In this document: piece by piece, positions 23,261 through 35,285 of the stretch
Position numbering within the stretch: position 1 is the stretch's first letter
How the letters are laid out: each line of letters starts with the position of its first letter
Notes under the pieces: model-generated
Database searches by the model: none
Told to the model about the DNA's origin: nothing
The model's input: the letters and a program-made list of their open reading frames with translations, nothing else
Translations under genes and position numbers: made by a program
Assembly (NCBI GenBank): GCA_026214975.1
Contig: CM047805.1
Coordinates: forward strand, 112,897,845-112,961,844
Direction of reading: 5' to 3'
DNA from: Gentiana macrophylla
Lineage: Eukaryota > Streptophyta > Magnoliopsida > Gentianales > Gentianaceae
Length of the DNA stretch: 64,000 nt

Positions 23261-25040
23261 TGTAGGTCCCTTGGAAAGGCTAACACAAGTTTAGAGGGGG
23301 GGGGGCGGGAGAGGGTGAATAAACTTGTCACCAAAACTTTCCCAAAATCGAAAGTACCCAGGGCCGAAGTTTCTCGAAACTCAAGCGGACGCTTCGATTC
23401 GCTTTTGTTCTGCATCTTAACTTGTGCGGAGTTCAGCTAACTCAACTGAGTATAAGTCAATACTGACTTATTCTTAGTTAAGTTAACTGGCAGCGGATAG
23501 AATTAGCCTTAAGTGCTATATATGTGTCAATAAAGATCTGAACCTCCTATGTATCAGTTTGGTGCTGACTCAGTGTTTAATGTTTGCTGAGTGAAGTGAT
23601 GAAGTGATTATGCAATAATTAAAACAATCACAGCACAAATGTAAGAGCATAGAGTAAATCAACACAAGATTTGTTTATGGAAGTTCCGGGTGGTGTAATC
23701 CCGTACGTCTCCCCTTCTCCTGTGGTGTAGGAGGTATCACTAGAATCTTGAGATAACCGTTACAAAATCCTAGCCTAATGACAGTCCTTTACGACACCCT
23801 AGTTTCACTGTCAACACATAATGAAGAAAGGTAGAATTGCTCCCTTCATTCTGCACACTGATCCTTCGGAGGTGGAATGACTCCTTCACCAGCTCACCAC
23901 TGACATACACACACCGATCAGATCGCACACAACAAATGTGGCAACCAATTTGCAACTGTATGAGTAAAGGTGGAGTTGCTCTCCTCAAACTATGCACAAC
24001 CAACCCTTTTTCACAAAGATTAGGTTTAGAATTAATCAAAAGATTAATTCAGTGAGCTGTCTGATTCTTCTGGATATAGCGTTGTAGCTCCAAGATGCCT
24101 TCTTCCCCCATAATGGGTTACTGGATCTTTCTTTTAAATCCCCAAGGCAATTCTGTTGGCTTCCCCTTTTCTAGATATGAAATCTGATTTTCTGGATCTG
24201 GATCTTTAGATATGTGCTTTTCAAAACTTCTCCGATCCCCCTTCTTCAATCCTTTTTCTCTGTGTATTTATAGGGGTGAAGTAACGGTCAACTAGCTCTG
24301 GTAGCCGTTACATTTGTCGTTTAGCCAACGTTCATATGTACGACCTTTTGTCATTTGGTCATTTCAAATTCAACAAGGCCTTAACTCGCTTTTCTACTCT
24401 TCTTCAAAACTGAGTACCTTGTATTCTTGACATCCGACTTTTATTGACTAAGTCGGAGTACACCATTCGCCTTCCTTCTTCTTTTGATAAGCGATAATAT
24501 TTGTCCTTAAGATTATTCACTTTACATGATCTATAGTTCGGCCAGTCACCACTGCATTTGCTCGAATCTCGATTTATAGTCACGGCTTAATCAACTTAAC
24601 CGAGTTTGCCACCGAGTTCTTGGTCTTCAACAAGCTGAGTCTCTGTGTCCTCGGTTCTTGGGTCTTCAACAATCGAGAGTCTGTGTCCTCAGTTCTTGGT
24701 CTTCTTAGATGGGCCAACTGAGTCTGTGTCCCTCAGCGAGCATATCTTTTTTAGTTCTTGCATGACTGAGTCTGCTTCCTCAGTTCTTCATATATAAACT
24801 CAGTTTTCTTGTTGCGACTCAGCTGTTGCCAAGTTCCTAACTATTACAATGCTTGTCTGAAATAACCTATACAAGGTTCAGACTCTAGATAGAACTTATA
24901 CATTTTTCTCTGGACTGTTTCTTGCTTCTTCTTTCATTATGCACTATAACAGCTAGTTATGACTTCACCATAATGGGTTATAAGTGATCTTTTTAAGTAC
25001 GTGATGAATCATCATCAAAACACAAATATTATTTCCAACA
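23261..25040 (-). repeat. LTR1 (3' LTR of unit 1)
   Basis: On the minus strand it starts TGTTGGAAATAATATT at 25040 and ends at 23261 (the terminal CCAACA has become CCTACA). TATA box CTATAAATA at 24265-24273. A hairpin-like block conserved across this LTR superfamily lies at 23681-23743, about 530 nt downstream of the TATA box. A G-run in the GAGGGGG-TGAATAA motif is expanded and interrupted. Frames at 23188-23415, 23770-24039 and 23837-24055 are shadows. Confidence 0.9.
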
Positions 25041-25060
25041 ATTTCCCCCTTTTTGATGAT
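25041..25060 (-). promoter_or_regulatory. Polypurine tract, unit 1
   Basis: The minus strand reads ATCAAAAAGGGGGAAAT directly before LTR1, the plus-strand DNA primer site. Identical tracts precede LTR2 (31949-31966) and LTR4 (53214-53231). Confidence 0.88.
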
Positions 25061-28000
25061 ATAATAACCCTCCCTAAAAGCAATAATGAAAGAAAAATGC
25101 AAGAAATCATAACAAAAGAAATTAAGATAACAAACTAAACAGCTGAGTTCATTACAAGATTACGCCACAACAAATTGAATTACTAAAATGATTACGAATT
25201 TCCTTTTTCCAAATTCATCAGTTTTTCACCAATAAAGATGCTCATTTTTGTCTCCAGGAGTCTTCTTGCCTTTCTTTCTTCTTTTGATTCACCAACTCTA
25301 GGCTTGATCTCCACGTATTCATTGATCAACTGATTTGCCTCTTCATTGTCCTAGTTCTTAAATTTTATCAAGATCTCCTTGATCTCTTCATTCATCAACT
25401 TCTCTTCTTCTTAAAAAATAAGACTAAATTCCTTTCCTTTAGTCTTTTCCCCCTTAGTTCTTATCTTTCTATCTTTTGTCGCCTTTAGACCTTCTTTCAA
25501 TCGACACGTGATTGCAAGTTTCTTCACGATATTCAAAGATGACTTTGATCGAGACTTCTTCATCTTTCTCAGTTCTTGTTTCTGTGAAGGTCTCTTCTAC
25601 AGTTAACTCCTCGATCAGATTATCAATTTCTTCTCCATTTTGTTGAATAGTCATTAGATCAGCATCTACTTGTTTGTCTTGTTCTTCCACCAAATGTTTG
25701 GCATAGATTTCTTTGGTTTTACCGACTTCAGTTTTCTCTTCCTCGAAATACCAACTGTTAGGTGTGATGCCCGAAAGACAATTTTGTAATTGTTTTATTT
25801 AATAAATTAAATGATATTATTATTCATATTTATTATTCTCATATTCACCGATGTGACAATAGTATTTACACTACAGAAAACCCTAAAGTATATCGTTTAT
25901 GTAATCACTTAACTCAGTGTATGGGATATACACGGGAGGATTGAGTTAGTGAAGATGTACTTAAAATACAATTAGCCCGTAGTGAAGTTAATCGAGAGTA
26001 TCGGGTCTCTCCTTTAACGTGCTATTAATGCGCCCGAACACAATAGGTGTGATTGTCTTATCCGGACTTTCGGTTAAGAGAACCTAGTGGGGCATTCATA
26101 TATGATAGATATATCATATGAAATTTGGACCGATTTGATTAGAGTTCACGATATAATTCCGTAATCGAGAAGTCTTATCGAATCAATGGATGATCATATT
26201 TAGGGATATATCTTAATCTCGAGGTGATCACGAGTCCAATCGCTTGAATCGTATGAGGTTTGACTTGACGTTTAAGGATTACACCGAGTGTGGTCCGAAT
26301 TACCCCATCTTGGCATTATCTTGAATTGAGTGAGTAGTCCGTGTTATCACAGATACGGAATCCATTCCTTCCATTTATGGAAGTAGATGAGACGATTCCC
26401 TTATTTGTTAATCCTAGAAAGCGATCGATCGCGCGAGTTCATATTGCATCGATTAGCTACCAAAGTGAGTTGTATGAATTAATTGATCACTAGGGGTTAA
26501 TGGTAAATAAGGATAAGAGGTTCGAAAAGGGTTAACGGTAACTTCCCGATTTAGAATGAATATCTATGGAGGATTAATCCATATGTAATGATTATATCAA
26601 TGGACGCTTATTATTATTCTCGTGAGGAGATAAATATAATCTCATAATCGGAGGAGTGCAATCACGGGATTATGGTGGCATATTCTGTGATTGATTTATC
26701 GAATATAATTATTCTCATTCGTAAGATAATTATTTATTTGATTTATCGGAGGCGATTATTAGTCCATGGTCTCCGACGCGTGCCTCCTATATAGCATAGC
26801 TATTCTCGGACGTCGAATCCTAATAATATTAATTTAGTTCTTGTTGGACTTTATTAAAACGATATGTGAATTAATTGTTTAGTGGACTATTAAATTAGTT
26901 GGGCTAAATAATTAAGTATGTGAAAAAGACATTTTTCATAATCTTGGCCCAATTTAGTGTGTTAGTCGAAAATTGTGACTAGGTCACAAGCATTGTAATT
27001 TTCGGCCCCTACACATGTTTTTAGGAAACAAGAAATTGTTTTAAGACATGTGCATAAAATATTTATTGGATAAATATTTATGGTAAGAAATAAAGATAAA
27101 TATTATTCTAGATTTGTTCTAGAATATTATGGAATTATCTTTTATTTAATGGGATTATTATAATTGATTTTGTATTAATTATTAAATCCTTGGAGGTTAA
27201 GTTTTACTCTCCTATATAAAGAGAGTTCTCCCAAGCCTTACAACACAACATAAATTTCGACTTCACCTCTTAGAGAGGGAAGGAATAAATTTCGGCCAAG
27301 AGGGTTTAAGGGAAAATCTTGGAGGTTTTTCCGGGTAGCATATCGGAAGGGTTCGAGTCGAGAATTTCCTTCCACCGGGAGTTGCTTGGATCACACGTAC
27401 GGAAGATCGTGGTGCTCTTCACACCTTTGTTTATTCTTCCTATTGCGGTTCTTCAACTTGGATTTTGAGATCCAAGAGGTATGTTCTACAACCCCCTTGT
27501 AGATGTAGATCTAGTTATTTTATTACGTGTAATTTATAGATCTAGATCCTTAAATCGCTTCCGTTGCGGATGGTATTACTAACATTCTCTTCATCACCTT
27601 CAGTTTTCTCTTCCCCCTTGTTTGAAGATATGCAAAATCTTTCTTCAAATAACTTGCGTAAGGTGATGATGTTGGAGTATTTGTTTAAACCTGAGTAATG
27701 TGCTTTTCTAATAAAGTCATGTAGATTGTAGAGTTTCTGCTGTAGAGTTTGCATTAGGCTTTCAATGATCTCTTTCAATCCTTCCAATTTCTCTTCAATT
27801 TCAGTTTCTTGACGCTGAGATTCTTCAGTTGCAGATCTGCTTGTAGATGCCTCATGAACTTGAGATGAGGAGCTTGGTTCTTGATAATGAAAATGAACAT
27901 CATGACTTGACAGTTCCTTTCATAACCACTCTCGCAAAATTCAAGATCTTCCAAGGCTTCTTTTGCTCTTCAAAGTGTACTCTCCATGCATCTCGGTTGG

Positions 28001-28304
28001 AAGTTCACTTTCTTGATTTCTTCACGTTCACTTCCTTCATTTCATCATCAATCTGAATTACATCTTTAGTTTCGATTTTCTTAGCCTGAAATTTGTTCCA
28101 CATCCTTCTTTGTCCGCTCAAAGTTTACATCATCCAAACTTACAGTCTCACTTGAACTAGAATCAAATTTCACTTCTTTCTTCTTCAACGATTTTCCTCT
28201 TCTTCACTCTAAGTGGACACCGATTTGTGTTTCACTACATTTATGTGGATTTTGAAATTGAGAAATGATCTAGTATCCTTTGAACTAGATAAGTGTATCC
28301 CTTT
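25060..28304 (-). pseudogene. ORF3 C-terminal region of unit 1, frameshifted and split by a solo LTR
   Basis: Outside the inserted LTR (25756-27584) this is homologous to 31970-33340 of unit 2. Short open pieces remain: 27542-27787 minus (KLYNLHDFIRKAHYSGLNKY) and 25469-25693 minus (Glu/Asp/Thr-rich, LIEELTVEETFTE). The protein would be highly charged and acidic. Numerous indels relative to unit 2 show decay after duplication. Confidence 0.75.
25756..27584 (+). repeat. Solo LTR of a second family, copy 1
   Basis: An 1829-bp sequence bounded by TGTTAGGTG and ATTACTAACA, nearly identical to 51138-52986. TATA box CCTATATAAAGAGAG at about 27211, so it is transcribed rightwards. No interior, PBS or polypurine tract follows, hence solo. 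No clean 5-bp target duplication (CCAAC left, TTCTC right). It lies in unit 1 only, so it inserted after the unit duplication. Confidence 0.88.
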
Positions 28305-28928
28305 TCAATAAAAACTTTTCTCAAAGAGCCTTCCTTTCTTTGGCTTTCTTTTTCGTCTCGAAAATTGTTTGATCAATTGATTGAGAACAAACTTGTTCCA
28401 ATCCAATCTTTCTTCAAACCAAATGGCATAGATCAGCTTCATCTTTTCTGTCGAAAGTGTGTAGAGATTCCATGTGTGACCAATGACGTTTCTGGTCAGA
28501 AGAATTGTCAAGAATGCGAATTCTTGTTTCTGTTGATAAATGGAACCAATGAAATTCTTCTCATTTTTGTTGAGTGCAGTGACTTTCCAAAGTTTGCCTT
28601 TTTCTTCATTTCCAAATGTGAGAGATGAAGATCCTCCGATTATGTCTAAACCAAAGACTAGGGAAAGAAGATGTTCATTAACAGTAATGCTCTTGTCTTG
28701 AACCGTTGTCCTGATACTCTTTCCATCATCGGTGATTACGGCTTTTCTGTAGAAATCTTTGATGGTTTCTGGGCACAGAGCATCGACCTTTGTATCAATT
28801 AGATTCTCGAGTCCTTGAATCTTTTTGATTTTGCTTACAATCTGAATTGACAGACTGGAGTTTGAAAATCTTTGACAGAAATCGTCTAGACTTGTGGTGA
28901 TTCCTTCATCTATGTTGTATCGCTCCAT
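28305..28928 (-). CDS. ORF3 of unit 1: retroelement protein of unknown function
   Basis: 207 residues from ATG (28928, MERYNIDEGITT). No transmembrane segment or signal peptide is evident. Features: an N-terminal charged helical part, a central VNEHLLSLVFGL (residues 83-94), LWKVTALN (113-120) and a hydrophobic FAFLTILLTRNVIGHTWNLY stretch (137-156) followed by KMKLIYAIWFEERLDWNKFV. This pattern recalls the plant 'putative transposon protein' domain found in LTR elements (from memory, not searched). It lies between a gag-like remnant and the polypurine tract, the env-like position. It is about 95% identical over roughly 190 residues to the unit 2 protein. The frame is lost near 28305, where unit 2 reads on. 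Confidence 0.7.
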   Translation of the reverse strand: MERYNIDEGITTSLDDFCQRFSNSSLSIQIVSKIKKIQGLENLIDTKVDALCPETIKDFYRKAVITDDGKSIRTTVQDKSITVNEHLLSLVFGLDIIGGSSSLTFGNEEKGKLWKVTALNKNEKNFIGSIYQQKQEFAFLTILLTRNVIGHTWNLYTLSTEKMKLIYAIWFEERLDWNKFVLNQLIKQFSRRKRKPKKGRLFEKSFY

Positions 28929-29019
28929 TATTTTTTTGAATTAGGAATTCTTTGAAAGGACTTTGAATGTTTTTGAAATTGATTGAACAAGATTTCGTCA
29001 AGAATGCGTTCTTAGTCTT

Positions 29020-29264
29020 CCAATAATTTTCAAATAAGAGTCGTGTCGCAATCAATGAGATTTGTAGGATGTACATCTACTTTTTCTCCTTGATTGACAC
29101 GTGGCTTTTAAGTGATTTGTCATGTCACCAAGCGCGGATGGTAGTGGAAAGTTTTCTCGCTTTTGACCAATTTGTCCTTCATCGCCTTTTGCATTTTCAC
29201 TTTGTGTGTAAGTCGCTTTTTCGAGGATTTTGCAATAAAAACTGACTTTTCCTGCAAAACAGTT
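29020..29264 (-). other. Leader between gag-like region and ORF3
   Basis: About 240 bp without coding signal, containing CCACGTGTCAATCAAGG. The same layout occurs in unit 2 (34035-34380) and a loosely similar CCACGTGTC block follows the copia-2 RT at about 63717. It could hold signals for ORF3 expression, but none was proven. Confidence 0.4.
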
Positions 29265-30002
29265 TTAAGTTTTCTTCGGTACCCATATCTTCTTTGTTCC
29301 GGCTGGATTTGTTACTGAAGTATAACTTTCAGTATCTTGGTTGAGAGAATTAAGCCTTCTCAACTCTTTTCTAGATAAACCATTACGCTCAACCTTAGTT
29401 AATTTCACAAGGATTCTTTTAGATTTTTCATCTTTCATTTCTTTGTGTAATCTACTAGGTCTTCCAGTATCTTGGTGTCTAGATTTTGTACTCTTTAAAA
29501 TCTTGAGACTGGGCAGGGGTGGGGAATCATCATTGCTTTTGTCAAATTTACTAGACATTAATCTTTTAGCATGATTTGACATCACAGTTTCAAGAAACTC
29601 ACTCCAATCTTTTGCTTTGCGAAGTTCTATGTATTTTAGTCTCAACTTCAATGTGAGTTTTTCGGTTAACTTGACAAGTTCAGAGTTTCTCTGACTGAGT
29701 TCAGCGAATGATAACTGAGTTGAAGAATGTGCATTTTCGTGTTGGTTTCATACAGTTTTAAGATTTGAATGTACATTCTTTTGTTGCTCTAATGAATCTT
29801 CTATATCAAAAGTAACTTGCAACAACTTCTTTTCATGTTCTTCTGAGAGATCTCTTAGTGATGGAACTCCTCTGGATTTGTCTATATAAACATTAAAGTT
29901 CGTAGTCACATCATCACTGAGTTGAAGTTCTGGATTTGTATGCAAATTTGTCGCACTGAACCTCTCAGATAATTGATCCTGAAAATCAGATACATTTTGC
30001 AA
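29265..30002 (-). pseudogene. Gag C-terminal-like coiled-coil region, unit 1
   Basis: Two open pieces: 29748-30002 (84 residues, MQNVSDFQDQL, HEKKLLQVTFDIEDSLEQQK) and 29265-29651 (128 residues, ending NPAGTKKIWVPKKT). The heptad-like Leu/Lys/Glu-rich part suggests a coiled coil. The final KKIWVPK matches the KQFWVPK motif at the gag-protease junction of copia-1 and copia-2 (near 48850 and 61015). In those elements protease follows immediately; here a stop follows and pol is missing. I infer that this element arose by loss of gag N-terminus and pol. Confidence 0.65.
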
Positions 30003-30168
30003 ACAATAAGTCAGGGGGATGAATAAGACAACTTCTAATTCTGGATGTTACCATTGAAATCAAAATAAGTGCTTTTACAACTGATACAATGAAGGCTTTC
30101 AACAACTGGTGTGTAAGCTATCTCCTCCAAAAGCAGTAACGGCTTGGTTCTCCTCCAAAAGGAAGAAC

Positions 30169-30183
30169 TGCTCCAATACCAAT
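30169..30183 (-). promoter_or_regulatory. Primer binding site, unit 1 (variant initiator-Met type)
   Basis: The minus strand directly after the LTR2 end reads ATTGGTATTGGAGCAG, matching TGGTATCAGAGC except at the CA/TG positions. The unit 2 copy is at 35270-35285. Confidence 0.75.
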
Positions 30184-31948
30184 TGTTGGTCCCTTGGAAA
30201 AGGCTAACACAAGTTTAGAGGGGAGGGGGGGTGAATAAACTTGTCACCAAAAACTTTCCCAAAATCGAAAGTACCCTCAGGCGAGTTTCTCAAACCCAAA
30301 CTGACGCTCAGTTCAATTTTGTTCCTGTACCTTAACTTGTGCGGAGTTCAGCTAACTCAACTTAGTATAAGTCAATATTGACTTATTCTTAGTTTAGTTA
30401 ATTGGCAGCGGATAGAACAAGCCTTAAGTGCAATAGATGTGTCAATAAAGATCTAAACCTCCTATGTATCTGTTTGGTGCTGACTCAGTGTCTAATGTTT
30501 GTTGAGTGAAGTGATGAAGTGATTATGCAATAATTAAAACAATCACAAAGACAAATGTAAGAGCATAGAGTAAATCAACACAAGATTTGTTTATGGAAGT
30601 TCGGGTGGTGTAATCCCGTATGTCTCCCTTCTCCCCGTGGTGTAGGAGGTATCACTAGAATCTTGAGATAACCGTTACAAAATACTAGCCTAATGACAAA
30701 TCCTTCACGACTCCCTAGTTTCATCGCTCACACATAATGAAGAAAGGTAGAATTGCTCTCTTCATTCTGCACACTGATCTTTCGGAGGTGGAATGACTCC
30801 TTCACTAGCTCACCATTGACATACACACAGTCCGCAGACTGCACAACCAGCTGTGGCAACCAAGTTGCAACCGTATGAGTAAAGGTGGAGTTGCTCTCCT
30901 CAAACAATGCACATCCAACCCTTTTTCACAAAGGTTAGGTTTAGAATTAATCAAAAGATTAATTCAGTGAGTTGTCTGATTCTTCTGGATATAGCGTTGT
31001 AGCTCCAAGATGCCTTCTTCCCCATAATGGGTTACTGGATCTTTCTTTAAATCCCCAAGGCAATTTCGTTGGCTTCCCCTTTCTAGATATGAAATCGATT
31101 TTTCTCGATCGGATCTTTAGATATGTGCTTTTCAAAACTTCTCCGATCCCCTTCTTCAATCCTTTTTCTCTGTGTATTTATAGGGGTGAAGTAACGGTCA
31201 ACTAGCTCGTAGCCGTTACATTTGTCGTTTAGCCAAACGCTCATATGTACGACCTTTTGTCATTTGGTCATTTCAAATTCAACAAGGCCTTAACTCGCTT
31301 TTCTACTCTTCTTCAAAATCGAGTACCTTGTATTCTTGACATCCGACTTTTATTGACTAAGTCGGAGTACACCATTCAGCCTTCCTTCTTCTTTTGATAA
31401 TCGATAATCTTTGTCCTTAAGATTATTCAATTTTACATGATCTATAGTTCGGGCCAGTCACCACAGATTTGCTCGAATCTCGATTTATAGTCACGGCTTA
31501 ATCAACTTCTAATCGAGTTTGCCACTGAGTTCTTGATCTTCAACAATCGAGTCTGTGTCCTCGCTTCTTCGGTCTTCAACAATCGAGTCTGTGGTCCTCG
31601 CTTCTTGGCCTTCTTAGATAGGCCAACCGAGTCCGTGTCCTCAATGAGCTTATCTTTTTCAGTTCTTGCATGACTGAGTCTGCTTCCTCAGTTCTTCATA
31701 TATAAACTCAGTTTTCTTGTTTCGACTCAGCTGTTGCCTAGTTCCTAACTATTACAATGCTTGTCTGAAATAACCTATACAAGGTTTAGACTCTAGATAG
31801 AACTTATACATTTTTCTCTAGACTGTTTCTTGCTTCTTCTTTCATTATGCACTATAACAGCTAGTTATGACTTCATCATCATGGGTTATTAGTGATCTTA
31901 TTAATTACGTGATGAATCATCATCAAAACACAAATATTATTTCCAACA
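30184..31948 (-). repeat. LTR2 (shared: 5' LTR of unit 1, 3' LTR of unit 2)
   Basis: 1765 bp, TGTTGGAAAT...GGGACCAACA on the minus strand. TATA box CTATAAATA at 31175-31183; conserved R/U5 block at 30592-30657. Overlapping short frames near 30959-31205 are shadows. Confidence 0.92.
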
Positions 31949-33340
31949 ATTTCCCCCTTTTTGATGATATATCATAACCCTCCCTAAAAGCAATAATGAA
32001 AGAATAATGCAAGAAATCATAACAAAAGAAATTAAGATAACAAACTAAACAGCTGAGTTCATTACAAGATTACGCCACAACAAATAGAATTACTAAAATG
32101 ATTACAAATTTCCTTTTTCCAAATTCATCAGTTTTTCACCAATAAAGATGCTCCTTTTTGTCTCCCGGAGTCTTCTTGCCTTTCTTTCTTCTTATGATTC
32201 ACCAACTCTAGGCTTGATCTCCAAGTATTCATTGATCAACTGATTTTCCTCTTCATTGTCCTGGTTCTTAAATTTTATCAAGATCTCCTTGATCTCTTCA
32301 TTCATCAACTTCTCTTCATCTTCAAAAATAAGACTAAATTCCTTTCCTTTAGTCTTTTCCCCTTTAGTTCTTATCTTTCTATCTTTTGCTGCCTTTAGAC
32401 CTTCTTTCAATCCGACACAGATTGCAAGTTTCTTCCTGATATTCAGCACAACTTTGACTGAGACTTCTTCATCTTTCTCAGTTCTTGTTTCTGTGAAGGT
32501 CTCTTCTACAGTTAACTCCTCGATCAGATTATCAGATTCTTCTCCATTTTTTTTGAATAGTCAGTAGATCAGCATCTACTTGTTTGTCTTGTTCTTCCAC
32601 CAACTGTTTGGCATAAATTTCTTTGGTTTTACCGACTTCAGTTTTCTCTTCCGCTTTATCATCAAGAACAACATTATCTTCGCTTTCTTCATCACCTTCG
32701 AGTTTTTTTTCCTCTTGTTTGAAGATATGCAAAATCTTTCTTCAAATAACTTATGTAAGGTGATGATGTTGGAGTATTTGTTTAAACTCGAGTAATGTGC
32801 TTTTCCAATAAAGTCTTGTAGATTGTAGAGTTTCATTGTAGAGTTTGCATTAGGCTTTCAATGATCTCTTTCAATCCTTCCAATTTCTCTTCGCCAGCTT
32901 TCTTGACGCCTGAGATTCTTTGATTGCAGATCTGCTTGTCGATGCCTCATGAACTTGAGATGAGGAGCTTGGTTCTTGATAATGAAAATGAGCATCATGA
33001 CTTGACAGTTCCTTTTCATAATCACTCTCGCAAAATTCAACATCTTCCAAGGCTTCTTTTTGCTCTTCAGTGTACTCTCCATGCATCTCAGTTGGAAGTT
33101 CACTTTCTTCAGTTTCTTCACGTTCACTTCCTTCAGTTTCATCATCAATCTGAATTACATCTTTAGTTTCAGTTTTCTTAGCCTGAAATTTGTTCCACAT
33201 CCTTCTTTGTCTGCTCAAGATTCTGTCATCCAAACTTATAGTCTCACTTGAACTAGAATATGAAATTTCACTTCTTTCTTCTTCAACGATTTTCCTCTTC
33301 TTCACTCCAGTGGACACTGATTTGTGTTTCACTTCTGTTT
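31949..33340 (-). pseudogene. ORF3 acidic C-terminal region, unit 2
   Basis: Three overlapping minus-strand pieces: 32871-33332 (153 residues, Ser/Glu-rich: SYSSSSETISLDD, ETEGSEREETEESELP), 32532-32836 (two frames, KLYNLQDFIGKAHYSSLNKY) and 32192-32449 (Lys/Glu-rich, ending NEYLEIKPRVGES). Together they look like one acidic, low-complexity tail of ORF3 broken by frameshifts. 31949-31966 is the polypurine tract. The overlap 33283-33332 is where the ORF3 N-terminal frame runs 50 bp into the next frame. Confidence 0.7.
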
Positions 33341-34029
33341 GTGTGGATTTTGAAATTGAGAAATGATCTAGTATCCTTTGAACTAGATAAGTGTATCCCT
33401 TTTTTCAATAAAAACTTTTCTCCAGTAGCCTTCCTTTCTTTGGCTTTCTCTTTTTCGTCTGAAAATTGTTTGATCAATTGATTGAGAACAAACTTGTTCC
33501 AATCCAATCTTTCTTCAAACCAAATGGCATAGATCAGCTTCATCTTTTCTATCGAAAGTGTGTAGAGATTCCTTGTGTGACCAATGACGTTTCTGGTCAG
33601 AAGAATTGTCAAGAATGCGAATTCTTGTTTCTGTTGATAAATGGAACCAATGAAATTTTTCTCAATTTTGTTGAGTGCAGTGACTTTCCAAAGTTTGCCG
33701 TTTTCTTCATTTCCAAATGTGAGAGATGAAGATCCTCCGATTATGTCTAAACCAAAGACTAGGGAAAGAAGATGTTCATTAACAATAATGCTCTTGTCTT
33801 GAACCGTTGTCCTGATACTCTTTCCATCATCGGTGATTACGGCATTTCTGTAGAAATCTTTGTTGGTTTCTGGGCACAGAGCATCGACCTTTGTATCAAT
33901 TAGATTCTCGAGTCCTTGAATCTTTTTGATTTTGCTTACAATCTGAGTTGACAGAGTGGAGTTTGAAAATCTTTGACAGAAATCGTCTAGACTTGTGGTG
34001 ATTCCTTCATCAATGTTGTATCGCTCCAT
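33283..34029 (-). CDS. ORF3 of unit 2: retroelement protein of unknown function
   Basis: 248 residues from ATG (34029, MERYNIDEGITT), the longest intact copy in the array. It reads through the point where unit 1 is frameshifted and adds a basic KEKAKERKATGEKFLLKKG stretch and a C-terminal tail that is probably out of frame after about residue 230. Core motifs are as in unit 1: VNEHLLSLVFGL, LWKVTALN, FLTILLTRNVIG, IYAIWFEERLDWNKFV. No catalytic motif is seen. A nucleic-acid-binding, chaperone or env-like role cannot be decided from sequence alone. Confidence 0.72.
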   Translation of the reverse strand: MERYNIDEGITTSLDDFCQRFSNSTLSTQIVSKIKKIQGLENLIDTKVDALCPETNKDFYRNAVITDDGKSIRTTVQDKSIIVNEHLLSLVFGLDIIGGSSSLTFGNEENGKLWKVTALNKIEKNFIGSIYQQKQEFAFLTILLTRNVIGHTRNLYTLSIEKMKLIYAIWFEERLDWNKFVLNQLIKQFSDEKEKAKERKATGEKFLLKKGIHLSSSKDTRSFLNFKIHTNRSETQISVHWSEEEENR

Positions 34030-34379
34030 GATTTTTCTGAATTAGGAATTCTTTGAAAGGACTTTGAATGTTTTTGAAATTGATTGAATAGGATTTCGTC
34101 AAGATTGCGTTTCTTAGTCTTCCAATCATTTTCAAATAAGAGTCGTGTCGCAATCAATGAGATTTGTAGGGATGTACATCTACTTTTTCTCCTTGATTGA
34201 CACGTGGCTTTAAGTGATTTGTCATGTCAGCCCAAGCGTCAGATGGTAGCTGGAAAGTTTTCTGCTTTTGACCAATTTGTCCTTCATCGCCTTTTGCATT
34301 TTTCACTTTGTGTAGAAGTCGCTTTTTTCGAGGATTTTGCAATAAAATCGACTTTTCCTGCAAAACAGTTTTAAGTTTT

Positions 34380-35207
34380 CTTCGGTACCCATATCTTCTA
34401 TGGTCCGGCTGGATTAGTTACTGAAGTATAACTTTCAGTATCTTGGTTGAGAGAATTAAGCCTTCTCAACTCTTTTCTAGATAAACCATTACGCTCAACC
34501 TTAGTTGATTTCACAAGGATTCTTTTAGATTTTTCATCTTTAATTTCTTTGTGTAATACTAGGTCTTCCAGTATCTTGGTGTCTAGAGTTTGTACTCATT
34601 GAAATCTTGAGATTGGGCAGGGGTGGGGAATCATCATTGCTTTTGTCAAATTTACTAGACATTAATCTTTTAGCAAGATTGGACATCTCAGTTTCAAGAA
34701 ACTTATTCCAATCTTTTGCTTTGCCAAGTTCTATGTCTTTTAGTCTCAACTTCAATGTGAGTTTTTCGGTTAACTTGACAAGTTCAGAGTTTCTCTGACT
34801 GAGTTCAGTGAATGATAACTGAGTTGAAGAATGTGCATTTTCTTGTTGGTTTGATACAGTTTTAAGATTTGAATGTACATTCTTTTGTTGCTCTAATGAA
34901 TCTTCTATATCAAAAGTAACTTGCAACAACTTCTTTTCATCTTCTTCTGAGAGATCTCTTAGTGATGGAACTCCTCTGGATTTGTCTATATAAACATTAA
35001 AGTTGTATTCACATCATCACTGAGTTGAAGTTCTGGATTTGTATGCAAATTTGTCGCACTGAACCTCTCAGATAATTGATCCTGAAAATTAGATACATTT
35101 TGCAAACAATAAGTCAGGGGGTGAATAAGCCAACTTCTAATTCTGGATGTTACCATTGAAATCAAAATAAGTGCTTTTACAACTGATACAGTGAGGGCTT
35201 TCAACAA
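34380..35207 (-). pseudogene. Gag C-terminal-like coiled-coil region, unit 2
   Basis: Homologous to 29265-30002. The best open piece is 34540-34929 (129 residues: LLQVTFDIEDSLEQQK, SFTELSQRNSELVKL, LTLKLRLKDIELGKAK). The N-terminal part is in another frame at 34986-35207. The terminal motif is interrupted by a stop (P-A-G-P-stop-K-I-W-V-P-K). Longer coiled-coil reading than in unit 1 because fewer indels have accumulated. Confidence 0.65.
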
Positions 35208-35285
35208 CTGTTGTGTAAGCTATCTCCTCCAAAAGAAGTTACGGCTTGGATCTCCTCCAAAAGGAAGAACTGCTCCAATACCAAT

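Noticed and set aside
33283..33332. Programmed frameshift between ORF3 N-terminal part and acidic tail
   Set aside because: The 50-bp frame overlap is suggestive, but no slippery site or pseudoknot was seen and unit 1 is broken at a different place; simple indel decay is enough.
25041..35285. Host gene pair (tandem duplicated plant genes)
   Set aside because: Both units are bounded by LTRs with PBS and polypurine tracts; the duplication boundary coincides with the LTRs.
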